Shown here: piece by piece, positions 53,276-63,044 of the stretch
How the letters are laid out: the number at the start of each line of letters is the position of its first letter
How positions within the stretch are numbered: the first letter of the stretch is position 1
NCBI RefSeq assembly: GCF_900104605.1
Contig: NZ_LT629960.1
Location: 2,033,883 to 2,097,882 of the forward strand
From: Tidjanibacter massiliensis
GTDB taxonomy: Bacteria > Bacteroidota > Bacteroidia > Bacteroidales > Rikenellaceae
Direction: 5' to 3'
DNA: 64,000 nt
Program-made: the position numbers and the translations under genes
The notes under the pieces: model-generated
The model's database searches: none
What the model was told of the DNA's origin: nothing
The model's input: only the letters and a program-made list of their open reading frames with translations

Positions 53276-53581
53276 TTACGCTTCACCCATGTTGAAGCCC
53301 TTGATGCCCTCTTTCGAACCGCCCTGCGGGATGTTGATGCGGCCTACGTTGGCCTCGTAGCGGGCGATGTTCTCCTGCAGGGAGAGCAGCAGCCGCTTGG
53401 CGTGTTCCGGGGCGAGGATAATCCGGCTTTTCACTTTGGCTTTCGGTACGCCCGGCAGCACGGCTGCAAAGTCGAGAACGAATTCCGAAGTGGAGTGGGA
53501 GATTATTGCGAGATTGGCGTAAGTGCCCTGTGCGACCGCCTCTTCGAGTTCGACGTCGATTTGATGTTTTTCGTTTGCCAT
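53276..53581 (-). CDS. DUF3467 protein
   Basis: 101 residues, cytoplasmic, matching DUF3467: 'TYANLAIISHSTSEFVLDFA' followed by 'SRIILAPEHAKRLLLSLQENI'. The function is not known. Monocistronic with its own promoter box and terminator. Confidence 0.9.
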   Translation of the reverse strand: MANEKHQIDVELEEAVAQGTYANLAIISHSTSEFVLDFAAVLPGVPKAKVKSRIILAPEHAKRLLLSLQENIARYEANVGRINIPQGGSKEGIKGFNMGEA

Positions 53582-53639
53582 AATTCAGTAGTTTTTAAAA
53601 TAGGTCGTTTTCGGGGCAGCTCCGTGTCCCGCATTTATA

Positions 53640-53647
53640 CAAAGGTA
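53640..53647 (-). promoter_or_regulatory. -7 box of the DUF3467 gene
   Basis: Minus-strand TACCTTTG (TAnnTTTG) about 58 bp before the ATG at 53581. Confidence 0.6.
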
Positions 53648-53805
53648 ACGTTATCGGCGTATTCCGATTGTCCGGTACTGGATAAGTTATCGCACTTTTA
53701 TCAACAAAACGGTTGCCGGACGGCGGTGCGGGGCGCAGACCGACCGGCTGACGGCGGCAATCGGCCGTCCCGTTCCCCGGCCGTTTCGGGCCCGCGGAGG
53801 ATACT

Positions 53806-54846
53806 TCAATCGAGATAGAATTCCCGGAGCTTCCCGATGTCCGCACCGAGCTCCTCGCGCAGGTAGGTCTCGACGGAGCCGTAGGCCGTCCTGATGCTGT
53901 CGATACCGGCGGAGAGGTAGTTCGGTTTTACTTCGAGCATTCCTTTCAGTTGCGGGAAACGTTCGGCATACCGGCTGTATTTTCCGGCGAGGTAACCGTT
54001 GGAGGCGAGGTAATCCTCCATGACGGTCTGTTCGGGTACGCCCAGTGCATACAGTATCAATGCTGCACCCATGCCCGTTCGGTCCTTGCCTGCCGAACAG
54101 TGGAACAGGATGGCTGCATCGTCCGTCTCCTGGAGCAGTCGGAAAAGTTCGCGGTATCGTTCCCGGCCTTCGTCGGAGGTTGCGAAATAGACGTTCATCC
54201 ATTCCATTTTCGCCTCCACCTCTTCCGGTGTCATGGCGATGTATGATTGGAGGTCGTCGAGGCTGCCGGGAGTGATGGGCAGGCCGACGTATGTCATTCC
54301 CTGTGGGGACAGTTTGTCGGGCATTGCCCTGACTTCCTGCGGCGAACGGAAATCCGCGACGGTCTTCACCGGTATGGATGCCAGGTAGACGAGGTCTTCG
54401 TCGGTCAGGCTGTGCAGGTCGTCGGAGCGGATAATCCTGCCCCATTTGACATGCCGTCCGTCCGAGGTGCGGTATCCTCCGAGGTCGCGCATGTTGAATC
54501 CGCCGGACATCGGCAACTGCCGTTCGGCGAGTATCGCCCGGTTGCCGCCCGTTACGAATTGGAAATAACTGCGTGTGCCGGCCGGTACGGGGAGGGTGTA
54601 ACTGCCTGCACCGCTACCCGTCAGGATGGGGGCGGAAAGGTCTATTGTCTCCGGGGCGGCGCCGGCATAGAGTTCCCACTTTCCGGGCAGCGTTACGGTC
54701 AGTACGGCTGTTTTCTCCTCCCTGTCGCGGGAGACGGTTACTTTACCGGAGAGGTCTTCGCCTGCATATCCGGGGGTATCGGACCGTTTCCCGCAGGAAA
54801 CGGCAGCGGAGAGCAGTATGGCCGCTGTCAGGGTGGATTTGTTCAT
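53806..54846 (-). CDS. Tyrosine/serine phosphatase-like lipoprotein
   Basis: 346 residues from the ATG at 54846, chosen because it begins a lipoprotein signal (lipobox AAVSC, Cys about residue 18). After a ~85-residue beta domain ('GKWELYAG' onwards) comes a protein-tyrosine-phosphatase fold of the bacterial Tyr_phosphatase type: 'FNMRDLGGYRTSDGRHVKWG', 'VADFRSPQEV' and the P-loop 'ILFHCSAGKDRTGMGAALIL' with catalytic Cys and Arg. The family includes phosphatases for phosphotyrosine and phosphoinositides. An outer-membrane or periplasmic place is implied by the signal; the substrate is unknown. Confidence 0.88.
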   Translation of the reverse strand: MNKSTLTAAILLSAAVSCGKRSDTPGYAGEDLSGKVTVSRDREEKTAVLTVTLPGKWELYAGAAPETIDLSAPILTGSGAGSYTLPVPAGTRSYFQFVTGGNRAILAERQLPMSGGFNMRDLGGYRTSDGRHVKWGRIIRSDDLHSLTDEDLVYLASIPVKTVADFRSPQEVRAMPDKLSPQGMTYVGLPITPGSLDDLQSYIAMTPEEVEAKMEWMNVYFATSDEGRERYRELFRLLQETDDAAILFHCSAGKDRTGMGAALILYALGVPEQTVMEDYLASNGYLAGKYSRYAERFPQLKGMLEVKPNYLSAGIDSIRTAYGSVETYLREELGADIGKLREFYLD

Positions 54847-55093
54847 AATCGAATAAGGCTTCGGCCGACGGGATGCGGTTCGCTTCCTGTCGGGAGTGTG
54901 CATGCACGACGGAATCTCCGCCGGAACGGGCGGGGTGGCGTCGGTGCATGCGTCTTGTCGTTGGAGAGGGTATCCAAAATTGTGCCATGCGATGGAAAAG
55001 GGCCGGAAGGCGGCGATGCTTCGTACCGCGGTATCGTTGCCCCTCTCCGTCGTCTCCGGAATGCGGTGCGGAAGGAATCGCTGTAAAAGAGGG

Positions 55094-55546
55094 TTATTCC
55101 CGGTTGCGCGAATCCATCCAGATGGTGACGGGGCCGTCATTGATGAGTTCCACCTGCATGTCGGCCCCGAAGACGCCCGTAGCGACCGGTCGGCCGAGGA
55201 GCTCCGCGAGCCGCTCCGTAAAGATGCGGTAGAGCGGCAGGGCCGTCGCTTCGCCCGCCGCGCGGATGTACGAAGGGCGATTGCCCTTCTTCGTGGAGGC
55301 CATCAGCGTGAATTGGCTGACGGCCAGGACTTCGCCTCCGACCTGCCGAATGTCGAGATTCATCACCCCCTCCGCGTCGTCGAAGATACGGAGTCCGGCA
55401 CACTTGCGTACCAGCCATTCGATGTCCTCTACGGTATCTTCATCCGCTATGCCCACCAGAATGAGCATGCCGGCGCCTATCCGCGAAACGAGTTCATTCC
55501 TGACGGAGACTGAGGCCCGTCGTACCCGTTGAATCAATATCCTCAT
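55094..55546 (-). CDS. dtd: D-aminoacyl-tRNA deacylase
   Basis: 150 residues from the ATG at 55546, the usual DTD start ('MRILIQRVRRASVSV'). It hydrolyses D-amino acids from tRNA. The 'LAVSQFTLMAS' and C-terminal 'NDGPVTIWMDS' (Gly-cisPro) motifs that form the proofreading pocket are present. It lies 47 bp after polA on the same strand and is probably co-transcribed. Confidence 0.95.
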   Translation of the reverse strand: MRILIQRVRRASVSVRNELVSRIGAGMLILVGIADEDTVEDIEWLVRKCAGLRIFDDAEGVMNLDIRQVGGEVLAVSQFTLMASTKKGNRPSYIRAAGEATALPLYRIFTERLAELLGRPVATGVFGADMQVELINDGPVTIWMDSRNRE

Positions 55547-55593
55547 GGTAATTTCTGTCGTCTTGTAATGGTCGGGGTACCGTGCCGCTATCG

Positions 55594-58470
55594 TCAGTGC
55601 GCTTCGAGCCAGTTTTCTCCGACGCCGCACTCCACGACCAGTTCTACCCGAAGCCGTGCGGCGTGTTCCATGGCCTCCCGGACAAGGGCCGTGACCTCCT
55701 CCTGTTCCTCGCGGAGCATGTCGATGACCAGTTCGTCGTGTACCTGGAGGATGACTTTGGAACGGATGCCTCGGGCGGCGAATTCACGGTGGATGCGGTT
55801 CATGGCGATTTTGATGATGTCGGCGGCGCTGCCCTGTATGGGGGCGTTGATGGCGTTTCGCTCGGCCAGGGAGCGTACCACCGAGTTGGCCGAACGGATG
55901 TCGGGCAGGTATCGGCGGCGGCCGAAGATGGTTTCTACGTATCCCGTCTCCCGCGCCTGGGCCACCACGCGTTCCATGTACTCCTTTACCTTCGGGTATG
56001 CGGTGAAATAGCCGTCGATGATGCGTTTCGCCTCTTCCATGGTGATGTTGCCCATTCGCTGCTTGAGGCCGAATGCCGAAATGCCGTAGATGATGCCGAA
56101 GTTGGCCGTCTTGGCCTTGCGCCGGTGTTCGGGCGTCACCTCTGCGAGCGGGATGCCGAACAGGCGTGCCGCGGTGGCCCGGTGGATATCCTCACCATGG
56201 CGGAAGGCCTCTATCAGCGCTTCGTCGCCGCTCAGATGCGCCATGAGGCGTAGCTCCACCTGAGAGTAGTCGGCCGAGAGCAGCAGGTGGTCGCTGTCCG
56301 ACGGGACGAATGCCCGCCGTATCTGGCGCCCCTGTTCGGTGCGTATCGGGATGTTCTGCAGGTTGGGGTTCGTTGAGGAGAGCCGGCCGGTGGCCGTAAC
56401 GGCCTGATTGAAGGAGGTGTGCACCCGTCCCGTAACGGGATTCACGAGTTGCGGCAGTGCCTCGATGTAGGTCGAGAGCAACTTTTTGAGTCCCCGGTAC
56501 TCCAGTATCATGTTCACCACCGGATGGCGGTCGGCGAGCGAGGCAAGGTACTCTTCGTCGGTGCTGTACTGTTTGGTTTTGGTACGTTTCGGTTTCGGGT
56601 CGATGCGCATCTTCTCGAAGAGTACCGTGCCGAGTTGACGCGAGGAGTTCACGTTCAGGTCGGGCGTTCCGGCGAGCTCTCGGATGCGCCCTTCGAGGGC
56701 GTCCATCTCCACCGTCAGTTCGCGGCCGTATTCGGCCAGACGGGCGGTGTCTATCTTGACGCCGGTCAGCTCGATGTCGGCAAGCACGTCGATGAGCGGT
56801 TCCTCTATTTCGCGGTAGAGCTTTTCGAACCCGGTGCCCGCAATCTGGGGCCATAGAAGGTTTTTCAGCCGCAACGTCACGTCGGCATCCTCCGCACCGT
56901 ACTCCGCGATGGCTTCGAGCGGTACCCGGTCCATGGTAAGCTGTCGGCTCCCGCGTCCGATGAGGGACTCTATCTCAATGGGCGAATAGTTGAGGTAGAA
57001 ACGGGCCAGGTGGTTCATGCCGTGGCGAGACTCCGGGTCGAGCAGGTAGTGGAGTATCATGGTGTCGTACTTGAAGCCGGCTACCCGGATGCCCGCCGCG
57101 GCGAGCGCCATGATGTCGAACTTGATGTTCTGCCCGATTTTGGCTATTGAAGGTTCTTCGAGAAGCGGCCTGAGCGTGGCGAGGAAACCTTCCCGGTCGC
57201 CTTCCGATATGGGAACGTAGCAGGCTTCTCCCTCCGAGGCGCTGAACGAAATGCCAACGATGCGGCTGGTGTGGCAGTCGAAACCGGAAGTCTCCACGTC
57301 GAAGCAGAACTCCTTTTCCGTTCCCAGCCGGGCCACCAGGTCAGCCAGTTGCTGCGGCGTGGTGACGGTATGGTATTCGTGCGGCGTGTCGGATACCGTA
57401 TGGTAGCCTGCCGAGAGATTTTCGAGGAGGGCCGTCTCCTGTGCGGATTGGGAAGGAGAGCCCGCCGTGGCCACCGGATTGCCGAACAGGTCGCGCTGTA
57501 CGGGGAGGTCGGTACCCTGCGGCGCAGAGTCCGTTCCGTCCTCTTTCGTCGGGGCGCTGCAGGGAGCCGTCCCTTTCACTGCCTTGGTGAAAGGCGTGGT
57601 ACGCGTCCCCTCCATCTCGCGCAGGAACATCCCGAAATCCAGCTCCTTGTAGACATCCCGCAACGCGTCGCAGTCGGGGTCTTCCATGACGAGTTCTTCC
57701 GGGACAAATGCGATGGGTACGTCCGTTTCGATTGTGGCGAGCCGCTTGGAAAGCAGCAGTTGTTCCCGACCGGCCAGGATGTTTTCCTTCTGTTTCCCCT
57801 TGAGGACATCGGTATGCGCCAGGATGTTTTCCACCGTGCCGAATTCGTTTACCAGCTTCACGGCACTCTTCTCCCCGATGCCGGGGACACCCGGAATGTT
57901 GTCTGCCGCATCGCCCCAGAGTGCCAGGATGTCGATGACCAGCCGCGGGTCGTCGATGCCGTACTGCTCGCGGAGCTGCTCGCAGCCGACGATCTCCACG
58001 CCTTCGCCGTTGCGGCGCTGTTTGTAGATGTAGACGTGGCGGTCGATGAGCTGTCCGAAATCCTTGTCGGGCGTCACCATGTAGACCTCGAAACCCTCTC
58101 CGGCGGCTTTGCGGGCGAGCGTGCCGATCACGTCGTCGGCTTCGTAGCCGGGGACCTCGAGGCAGGGAATGCGCATCGCTTCAAGGATGCGTTTGATGTA
58201 AGGAACGGCCGTCACGATGTCTTCCGGCGTTTCGTTTCGGTTAGCCTTGTACTGCGGATAGAGTTCGTTGCGGAAGGTTCCTCCCTTGGGGTCGAAGGCG
58301 ACGCCCATGTAACGAGGCGCCTCCTTCATCAGGATGTCCCGCAGAAACTTGGTGAAGCCGAATACCGCCGAGGTGTTGATGCCCTGCCGGTTGCGCATGG
58401 GTCGCCCCATGAAGGCGTAATAAGACCTGTATATCAGGGCGTATGCGTCGAGTAGGTATAATCTTTCCAT
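55594..58470 (-). CDS. polA: DNA polymerase I
   Basis: 958 residues with all three domains: 5'-3' nuclease ('YLLDAYALIYRSYYAF', 'VTPDKDFGQLID', 'GDAADNIPGVPGIGEKSA'), a 3'-5' exonuclease with catalytic residues kept ('FCFDVETSGFDC', so proofreading is likely active), and the polymerase with motif A 'LLSADYSQVELRLMA', motif B 'RRKAKTANFGIIYGIS' and motif C 'LQVHDELVID'. It fills gaps in repair and removes RNA primers. A ~100-residue low-conservation linker (about 285-370) joins the nuclease domains. It follows queD by 70 bp. Confidence 0.97.
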   Translation of the reverse strand: MERLYLLDAYALIYRSYYAFMGRPMRNRQGINTSAVFGFTKFLRDILMKEAPRYMGVAFDPKGGTFRNELYPQYKANRNETPEDIVTAVPYIKRILEAMRIPCLEVPGYEADDVIGTLARKAAGEGFEVYMVTPDKDFGQLIDRHVYIYKQRRNGEGVEIVGCEQLREQYGIDDPRLVIDILALWGDAADNIPGVPGIGEKSAVKLVNEFGTVENILAHTDVLKGKQKENILAGREQLLLSKRLATIETDVPIAFVPEELVMEDPDCDALRDVYKELDFGMFLREMEGTRTTPFTKAVKGTAPCSAPTKEDGTDSAPQGTDLPVQRDLFGNPVATAGSPSQSAQETALLENLSAGYHTVSDTPHEYHTVTTPQQLADLVARLGTEKEFCFDVETSGFDCHTSRIVGISFSASEGEACYVPISEGDREGFLATLRPLLEEPSIAKIGQNIKFDIMALAAAGIRVAGFKYDTMILHYLLDPESRHGMNHLARFYLNYSPIEIESLIGRGSRQLTMDRVPLEAIAEYGAEDADVTLRLKNLLWPQIAGTGFEKLYREIEEPLIDVLADIELTGVKIDTARLAEYGRELTVEMDALEGRIRELAGTPDLNVNSSRQLGTVLFEKMRIDPKPKRTKTKQYSTDEEYLASLADRHPVVNMILEYRGLKKLLSTYIEALPQLVNPVTGRVHTSFNQAVTATGRLSSTNPNLQNIPIRTEQGRQIRRAFVPSDSDHLLLSADYSQVELRLMAHLSGDEALIEAFRHGEDIHRATAARLFGIPLAEVTPEHRRKAKTANFGIIYGISAFGLKQRMGNITMEEAKRIIDGYFTAYPKVKEYMERVVAQARETGYVETIFGRRRYLPDIRSANSVVRSLAERNAINAPIQGSAADIIKIAMNRIHREFAARGIRSKVILQVHDELVIDMLREEQEEVTALVREAMEHAARLRVELVVECGVGENWLEAH

Positions 58471-58540
58471 TGCCGGATGTCATTTCGGTTGTGTTTGTGG
58501 AGAGGGCTGCGGAGTGGCCGCAGCGGTGTTGCGGCGGCTG

Positions 58541-58993
58541 TCAGGCGTTGTCCGAGGCGAACCATTCCGCATAGGAGGTGGCCGTTTCGTGCAGGCGCAG
58601 GGAGAAGAGTTCCACTCCCCGGGGAAGCTCTGCCGCGATGGTCTCCGCGAAACGCGTGACGAGGTTTTCGCACGTAGGCTGGAACTCCACCGCCTGCAGC
58701 TTGCCGAACCGTGCGGCGAGCGTTCTTATCAGTTCGCCGTTGTCTGCGGTACGTCTTACCACCAGGCTGTGGTCGTAGACGTCCACGATGCGGCCCCCCA
58801 CGATGCGCTTGAGTACGCCGAAGTCTATCACCATGCCGTATTTCGGATTCTGCGGGTCGCTGCACGGCGTTCCCGCCACGGTGACGAAGAGACGGTACGA
58901 GTGGCCGTGTATCTCGCTGCACGGGCCGTCGTAACCTTCCAGCATGTGTGCCATCTCGAAGGAAAACTCCTTCGTTACCCGGATGCGGCTCAT
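58541..58993 (-). CDS. queD: 6-carboxy-5,6,7,8-tetrahydropterin synthase
   Basis: 150 residues from the ATG at 58993, just 4 bp after the Lrp gene; an in-frame ATG at 59017 would overlap that gene. It has the zinc-binding His residues in 'FEMAHMLEGY' and 'SEIHGHSYRLFV', the catalytic Cys region 'YDGPCSEIH', and 'EFQPTCENLV'. QueD makes the pterin precursor of queuosine/7-deazaguanine. The rest of the queuosine pathway is elsewhere. Confidence 0.92.
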   Translation of the reverse strand: MSRIRVTKEFSFEMAHMLEGYDGPCSEIHGHSYRLFVTVAGTPCSDPQNPKYGMVIDFGVLKRIVGGRIVDVYDHSLVVRRTADNGELIRTLAARFGKLQAVEFQPTCENLVTRFAETIAAELPRGVELFSLRLHETATSYAEWFASDNA

Positions 58994-58997
58994 GGTG

Positions 58998-59468
58998 TTA
59001 TTCGAGGTATTTGACATCTATCTGGCGGCTGAACGACTGCACGAGCGAGATGAATGTTTCGGTCTTGAGCACGCCGTCGATGGTGAGTATCTTTTCGAAA
59101 AGTATCTGCATCAGGTGTTCGTTGTTCAGGCAGTACACCTTGAGCATCATGTTGTATTCACCCGTGATGAAGTGGCACTCCACCACTTCGGGGATTTGTT
59201 TCAGCGTCTCCACCGTATTTTCGTACCGCGAGGGGTCGGAGACGCGGATGCCGATGAGCGCACATACGTCGAATCCGAGCTTTTTCGGGTCCACTTCCAG
59301 ACGCGAGCCGAGGATGACGCCCATTTCGTCGAGCTTCTTCACCCGCTGGTGGATGGCCGCCCCCGATATGCCGCATTCGCGGGCGATTTCGAGGAAAGGC
59401 ATCCGCGCATTCCGGATGAGGTGCTGCAATATCTTGCGGTCTATCGCGTCGATTGATGCTTTTGACAT
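58998..59468 (-). CDS. Lrp/AsnC-family transcription regulator
   Basis: 156 residues: an N-terminal helix-turn-helix ('IDRKILQHLIRNARMPFLEIA', 'CGISGAAIHQRVKKLDEMGVI') and a RAM ligand-binding domain ('CALIGIRV', 'EVVECHFITGEYNMMLKVYC'). Such regulators sense amino acids. It lies between kbl (a threonine/glycine gene, 140 bp upstream on the same strand) and queD. In E. coli kbl-tdh is Lrp-controlled, so regulation of kbl by this protein is a reasonable guess. Confidence 0.93.
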   Translation of the reverse strand: MSKASIDAIDRKILQHLIRNARMPFLEIARECGISGAAIHQRVKKLDEMGVILGSRLEVDPKKLGFDVCALIGIRVSDPSRYENTVETLKQIPEVVECHFITGEYNMMLKVYCLNNEHLMQILFEKILTIDGVLKTETFISLVQSFSRQIDVKYLE

Positions 59469-59542
59469 GGTCTTGTTGTTTAGGGTAATGGTATTTTAAG
59501 AGGGGAATGTGCAAAATGTCCGCCAAGCGGGGTGTCCGTGTT

Positions 59543-59580
59543 GAAAAATCATTCCCGCCCTGAGAGTGCGGGGCGGGAAT
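59543..59580 (-). terminator. Intrinsic terminator of kbl
   Basis: A 10-bp stem (59551-59560 with 59571-59580), 10-nt loop and T5 on the minus strand, 28 bp past the kbl stop. It separates kbl from the lrp transcript. Confidence 0.88.
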
Positions 59581-59608
59581 GACCGTTGTCTTCGTTGTCC
59601 GCCCGGGC

Positions 59609-60796
59609 CTATTTAAGCACTCCGAGCTCCTTGCCGATTTTGGTGAAGGCTTCGACGCACTTGTCGAGATGGGCCCTCGTATGTCCGGCGGAAACCTGTA
59701 CCCGGATACGTGCCTGTCCCTTCGGAACGACCGGGTAGTAGAAGCCCGTCACGTAGATGCCCTCGTCGAGGAGTTTTTTCGCGAAGACCTGCGACAGGGG
59801 GGCGTCGTAGAGCATCACGGCGCAGATGGCCGATTGCGTGGGTTTGATGTCGAACCCGGCGGCGAGCATCTTGTTGCGGAAATATTCCACGTTCTCCACG
59901 AGCCTGTCGTGCAGTTCGTCCGACTCCTTGAGCATCCGGAAGACTTCGAGGCTGGCGCCTACCACTGCGGGCGGTACCGAGTTCGAGAAGAGGTAGGGAC
60001 GCGAACGCTGGCGCAGCAGTTCGATGATTTCCTTGCGGCCGGTGGTGAAACCGCCGATAGCGCCGCCGAATGCCTTGCCGAGCGTACCGGTGATGATGTC
60101 CACCTGGCCGCGTATGTTGTAGAGCTCCGTCACGCCGCGGCCGGTCTTGCCCACGACGCCTGCCGAGTGGCATTCGTCCACCATTACGAGCGCGTCGTAC
60201 TTGTTGGCCAGTTCCGTAATCTTGTCCATCGGGGCTACGTTGCCGTCCATGGAGAATACGCCGTCCGTCACGATGATGCGGAAACGCTGTGCCTGGGCGA
60301 GCTTGAGTTGTTTTTCAAGGTCTTCCATGTCTGCGTTGGCATAACGATAACGTACTGCTTTGCAGAGCCTTACGCCGTCGATGATGGATGCGTGGTTGAG
60401 CGAGTCGGAGATGATGGCATCCTGGTCCGTGAAGAGCGGTTCGAATACGCCTCCGTTCGCATCGAAGCATGCGGCGTAGAGGATGGTGTCCTCCGTACCG
60501 AAATACTCCGCAATGGCGGCTTCGAGCTCCTTGTGGATGTCCTGCGTACCGCAGATGAAGCGTACGGAGGACATGCCGTAACCGCGTGCATCCATCTCCT
60601 TCTTGGCTGCCTCCACGAGCCTCGGGTTGTCGGAGAGACCCAGGTAGTTGTTGGCGCAGAAGTTGAGTACCTTCTTGCCGCCCACCTCGATTTCCGCCCG
60701 CTGGGGCGAGGCGATTATCCTTTCTTCCTTGTAGAGGCCAGCCTCCCTGATGTCTGCAAGTTCTTTTTGCAGAAACTCTTTCATTTTTCCGTACAT
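59609..60796 (-). CDS. kbl: Glycine C-acetyltransferase (2-amino-3-ketobutyrate CoA ligase)
   Basis: 395 residues, the usual Kbl length, from the ATG at 60796; an upstream ATG would overlap the promoter. A PLP enzyme of the alpha-oxoamine synthase family that splits 2-amino-3-ketobutyrate with CoA into glycine and acetyl-CoA in threonine breakdown. Features: 'NFCANNYLGLSDNPRL', 'GMSSVRFICGTQDIHKELE', 'DGVFSMDGNVAPMDKI', 'VDECHSAGVVG' and the PLP Lys in 'TGTLGKAFGGAIGG'. Close paralogues (BioF, serine palmitoyltransferase) are less likely given 'VRFICGTQDIHKELE'. tdh is not adjacent. Confidence 0.93.
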   Translation of the reverse strand: MYGKMKEFLQKELADIREAGLYKEERIIASPQRAEIEVGGKKVLNFCANNYLGLSDNPRLVEAAKKEMDARGYGMSSVRFICGTQDIHKELEAAIAEYFGTEDTILYAACFDANGGVFEPLFTDQDAIISDSLNHASIIDGVRLCKAVRYRYANADMEDLEKQLKLAQAQRFRIIVTDGVFSMDGNVAPMDKITELANKYDALVMVDECHSAGVVGKTGRGVTELYNIRGQVDIITGTLGKAFGGAIGGFTTGRKEIIELLRQRSRPYLFSNSVPPAVVGASLEVFRMLKESDELHDRLVENVEYFRNKMLAAGFDIKPTQSAICAVMLYDAPLSQVFAKKLLDEGIYVTGFYYPVVPKGQARIRVQVSAGHTRAHLDKCVEAFTKIGKELGVLK

Positions 60797-60844
60797 GATA
60801 TTCGTTAGTTTGGATATTGCTCTTGAAGTCTTACAGTCTGTTAG

Positions 60845-60875
60845 CAAAAGTAGCGTTTATGTATTAAATCTCCAA
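60845..60875 (-). promoter_or_regulatory. Promoter of kbl
   Basis: Minus-strand TTG (60875-60873), a 20-bp spacer and TACTTTTG (60852-60845), 48 bp before the ATG. Confidence 0.65.
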
Positions 60876-61035
60876 TAAATCATCGTAAAAATATATGGAT
60901 TTTCATGGGAGGACCTTTCTGCGGCCTTTGCAGAGGGGGAGGGGGTAACAGACCGTAAGCCGGCGGAGGCGCATGGGGGCGGAGGAGGTGCCGTAATCGG
61001 GGTGTCCGTTCCCGTTGTAAATCCAAAACAGTTTC

Positions 61036-61043
61036 TAACTTTG
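61036..61043 (+). promoter_or_regulatory. -7 box of pgk
   Basis: TAACTTTG (perfect TAnnTTTG) 58 bp before the pgk start; a GTTG at 61014-61017 is a possible -33 element. Confidence 0.6.
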
Positions 61044-61101
61044 CGGTACGGTTTTCGCCGGAAACCGTCTGATAATTTTCCGGGACCAAAACTTCACAGT
61101 T

Positions 61102-62361
61102 ATGAATACGATTGACAATTACGATTTCAGGGGCAAGCGGGCCATCATCCGGGTGGATTTCAATGTGCCTCTCGACGACCAGGGGAACGTGACGGACGAG
61201 ACGCGCATCCGGGCGGCCATCCCCACCATCCTCAAGGTGCTCGACGGCGGGGGGGCGGTCATCCTCATGTCGCACCTCGGGCGTCCGAAGAAGAACAACG
61301 ACGAAAAATATTCGCTGCGCCATATCATCCCCACCATCGAGAGGCTGCTGGGCCGGCCGGTGATTTTCGCCGGCGATTCGATGGGGGAGAAGGCGGCCGA
61401 ACTCGCCCGCGGACTCAAACCGGGCGAGGTACTGCTGCTCGAAAATTTGCGTTTCTATGCCGAGGAGGAGGGCAAGCCGCGCGGTCTGGCCGACGATGCC
61501 ACCGATGAACAGAAGGCCGAAGCCAAGAAGGCGGTCAAGGCGAGCCAGAAGGAGTTCGTGAAACGGCTGGCATCGTATGCCGACGTCTATATCAACGATG
61601 CGTTCGGTACGGCCCACCGTGCCCACGCCTCTACGGCTCTCATTGCGGACTACTTCCCGAACGACAAGATGTTCGGTTACGTCATGGAGAACGAGCTCAA
61701 GGCGATAGACAAGGTGCTCGAGTCGCCCCGGCGTCCTTTCCTCGCCATTTTGGGAGGGTCGAAGGTATCCACCAAGATAACCATCATCGAGCGGCTCATG
61801 GAGCGGGTGGACAGGCTGATTCTCGGAGGGGGCATGACCTATACCTTCATGGCGGCCCAGGGAGGCCGGGTCGGCAAGTCCATCTGCGAACCCGACCAGT
61901 TTGCCACGGCACTCGCGATACTTGCCAAGGCGAAGGAACGGGGAGTGGAGATAGTCCTTGCGCCGGACGCTTTGGTCGCCGACGATTTCAGTGAGAATGC
62001 CCATACGCGGCAGGCCCCCTCGAACGATATTCCCGACGGATGGGAAGGGGTCGATATAGGCGACCGGGCCAAGGAGCTGTTCCGGGAGAAGATACTGTCT
62101 GCCAAGACCATCCTCTGGAACGGTCCGGTGGGCGTGTTCGAGATAGACAAGTTCGCTACGGGTACGAAAGCTGTAGCCGAAGCGGTCGTGGAGGCTACCG
62201 CGCAGGGGGCCTATTCTCTGATAGGCGGCGGCGACTCGGTGGCTGCCATCAATAAGTTCGGTCTTGCCGACAAGGTGAGCTACGTATCGACCGGCGGCGG
62301 AGCTCTCCTTGAATACATGGAGGGAGCGGAACTTCCCGGTGTGGCCGCGATACGCAAATAA
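61102..62361 (+). CDS. pgk: Phosphoglycerate kinase
   Basis: 419 residues, complete. It makes ATP from 1,3-bisphosphoglycerate in glycolysis. Signature '[21 protein letters not shown]' (about 11-31), '[20 protein letters not shown]', '[16 protein letters not shown]', '[18 protein letters not shown]', '[16 protein letters not shown]' and the phosphate loop '[17 protein letters not shown]' are all present. It has an insert of ~25 charged residues near 130-155 common in Bacteroidetes. A strong terminator follows. Confidence 0.98.
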   Translation: MNTIDNYDFRGKRAIIRVDFNVPLDDQGNVTDETRIRAAIPTILKVLDGGGAVILMSHLGRPKKNNDEKYSLRHIIPTIERLLGRPVIFAGDSMGEKAAELARGLKPGEVLLLENLRFYAEEEGKPRGLADDATDEQKAEAKKAVKASQKEFVKRLASYADVYINDAFGTAHRAHASTALIADYFPNDKMFGYVMENELKAIDKVLESPRRPFLAILGGSKVSTKITIIERLMERVDRLILGGGMTYTFMAAQGGRVGKSICEPDQFATALAILAKAKERGVEIVLAPDALVADDFSENAHTRQAPSNDIPDGWEGVDIGDRAKELFREKILSAKTILWNGPVGVFEIDKFATGTKAVAEAVVEATAQGAYSLIGGGDSVAAINKFGLADKVSYVSTGGGALLEYMEGAELPGVAAIRK

Positions 62362-62397
62362 TCCGGCCCTCTATAATAATTATGGTATAAATAGGAA

Positions 62398-62439
62398 GGA
62401 GGCCATGCGGCGACAACGCCGCATGGCCTCCCTTTTTTG
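62398..62439 (+). terminator. Intrinsic terminator of pgk
   Basis: A perfect 15-bp stem (62398-62412 with 62417-62431), ACAA loop, then T6. Confidence 0.92.
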
Positions 62440-62483
62440 CAGGATGATGAAACCGGCGGCGGTTCGGTACGACCGGTTTCGCG

Positions 62484-62519
62484 AAAAAAGAGAGGGCCGC
62501 TCCGTCGGAGCGGCCCTCT
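62484..62519 (-). terminator. Intrinsic terminator of the convergent lipoprotein gene
   Basis: A perfect 13-bp stem (62491-62503 with 62507-62519), 3-nt loop and T6 on the minus strand, 22 bp past the stop at 62541. Confidence 0.92.
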
Positions 62520-62540
62520 TCTGCGGTATCGGAGAGTTCC

Positions 62541-63044
62541 CTATTTGGCCGGTATTTCGATTGTCGTCTGGAGACTTTTGGAGAGCATGAGCTCCTGATA
62601 TTTGGCTATTTTGTCTTTGCCGACCGTCTGTTTGCTGACGTTCAGACCGCCGTAGGTACGGCCGTCGCTCGTCTCGTAGGAGATGGCATGTCCGAAGCCT
62701 AACTCGTACTGTTCTTTCTCTTCGTAGCTTTCACGCGCCGTGAGGGTTATTTCCATTTTGGCGGTGTAGGGAAGTGCGAGGCCGGTGAGTTCCTTCGACC
62801 ACGGCAGGGAGCTAATTTTTTCGGTTGCCGTTTTGCCTGCCGCGTCCGTATATGTCACCTCGGCGTCGAAAATGAGCAAGAAATCGGCGCCCCCGCCTAT
62901 GGCATAAGCGACGTCGACGGTGTTTTCGGTCGGTGTAACGGGGCCCGTATCGGGGCCCGACTGGTTGCCGCCCTCTTTGTCGCAGGCGGTGAAGGCCATC
63001 GCTGCGCAGAGTACGAGGGCCAGGGAGAATCGTTTTACTGACAT
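62541..63044 (-). CDS. Small lipoprotein, function unknown
   Basis: 167 residues with a lipoprotein signal (lipobox AFTAC, Cys about residue 21), a short Gly/Pro/Thr linker and a beta-rich domain with 'VDVAYAIGGGADFLLIFDAEVTYTDAAG' pattern. No family is recognised. It probably lies on the outer membrane. It is convergent to pgk and divergent from the BACON lipoprotein, with a TATCTTTG promoter box 83 bp upstream. Confidence 0.75.
   Translation of the reverse strand: MSVKRFSLALVLCAAMAFTACDKEGGNQSGPDTGPVTPTENTVDVAYAIGGGADFLLIFDAEVTYTDAAGKTATEKISSLPWSKELTGLALPYTAKMEITLTARESYEEKEQYELGFGHAISYETSDGRTYGGLNVSKQTVGKDKIAKYQELMLSKSLQTTIEIPAK

Noticed and set aside
61249..61255. Seven-G tract inside pgk
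   Set aside because: The frame is intact across it (Asp-Gly-Gly-Gly-Ala) and the protein is complete, so there is no sign of a switch.
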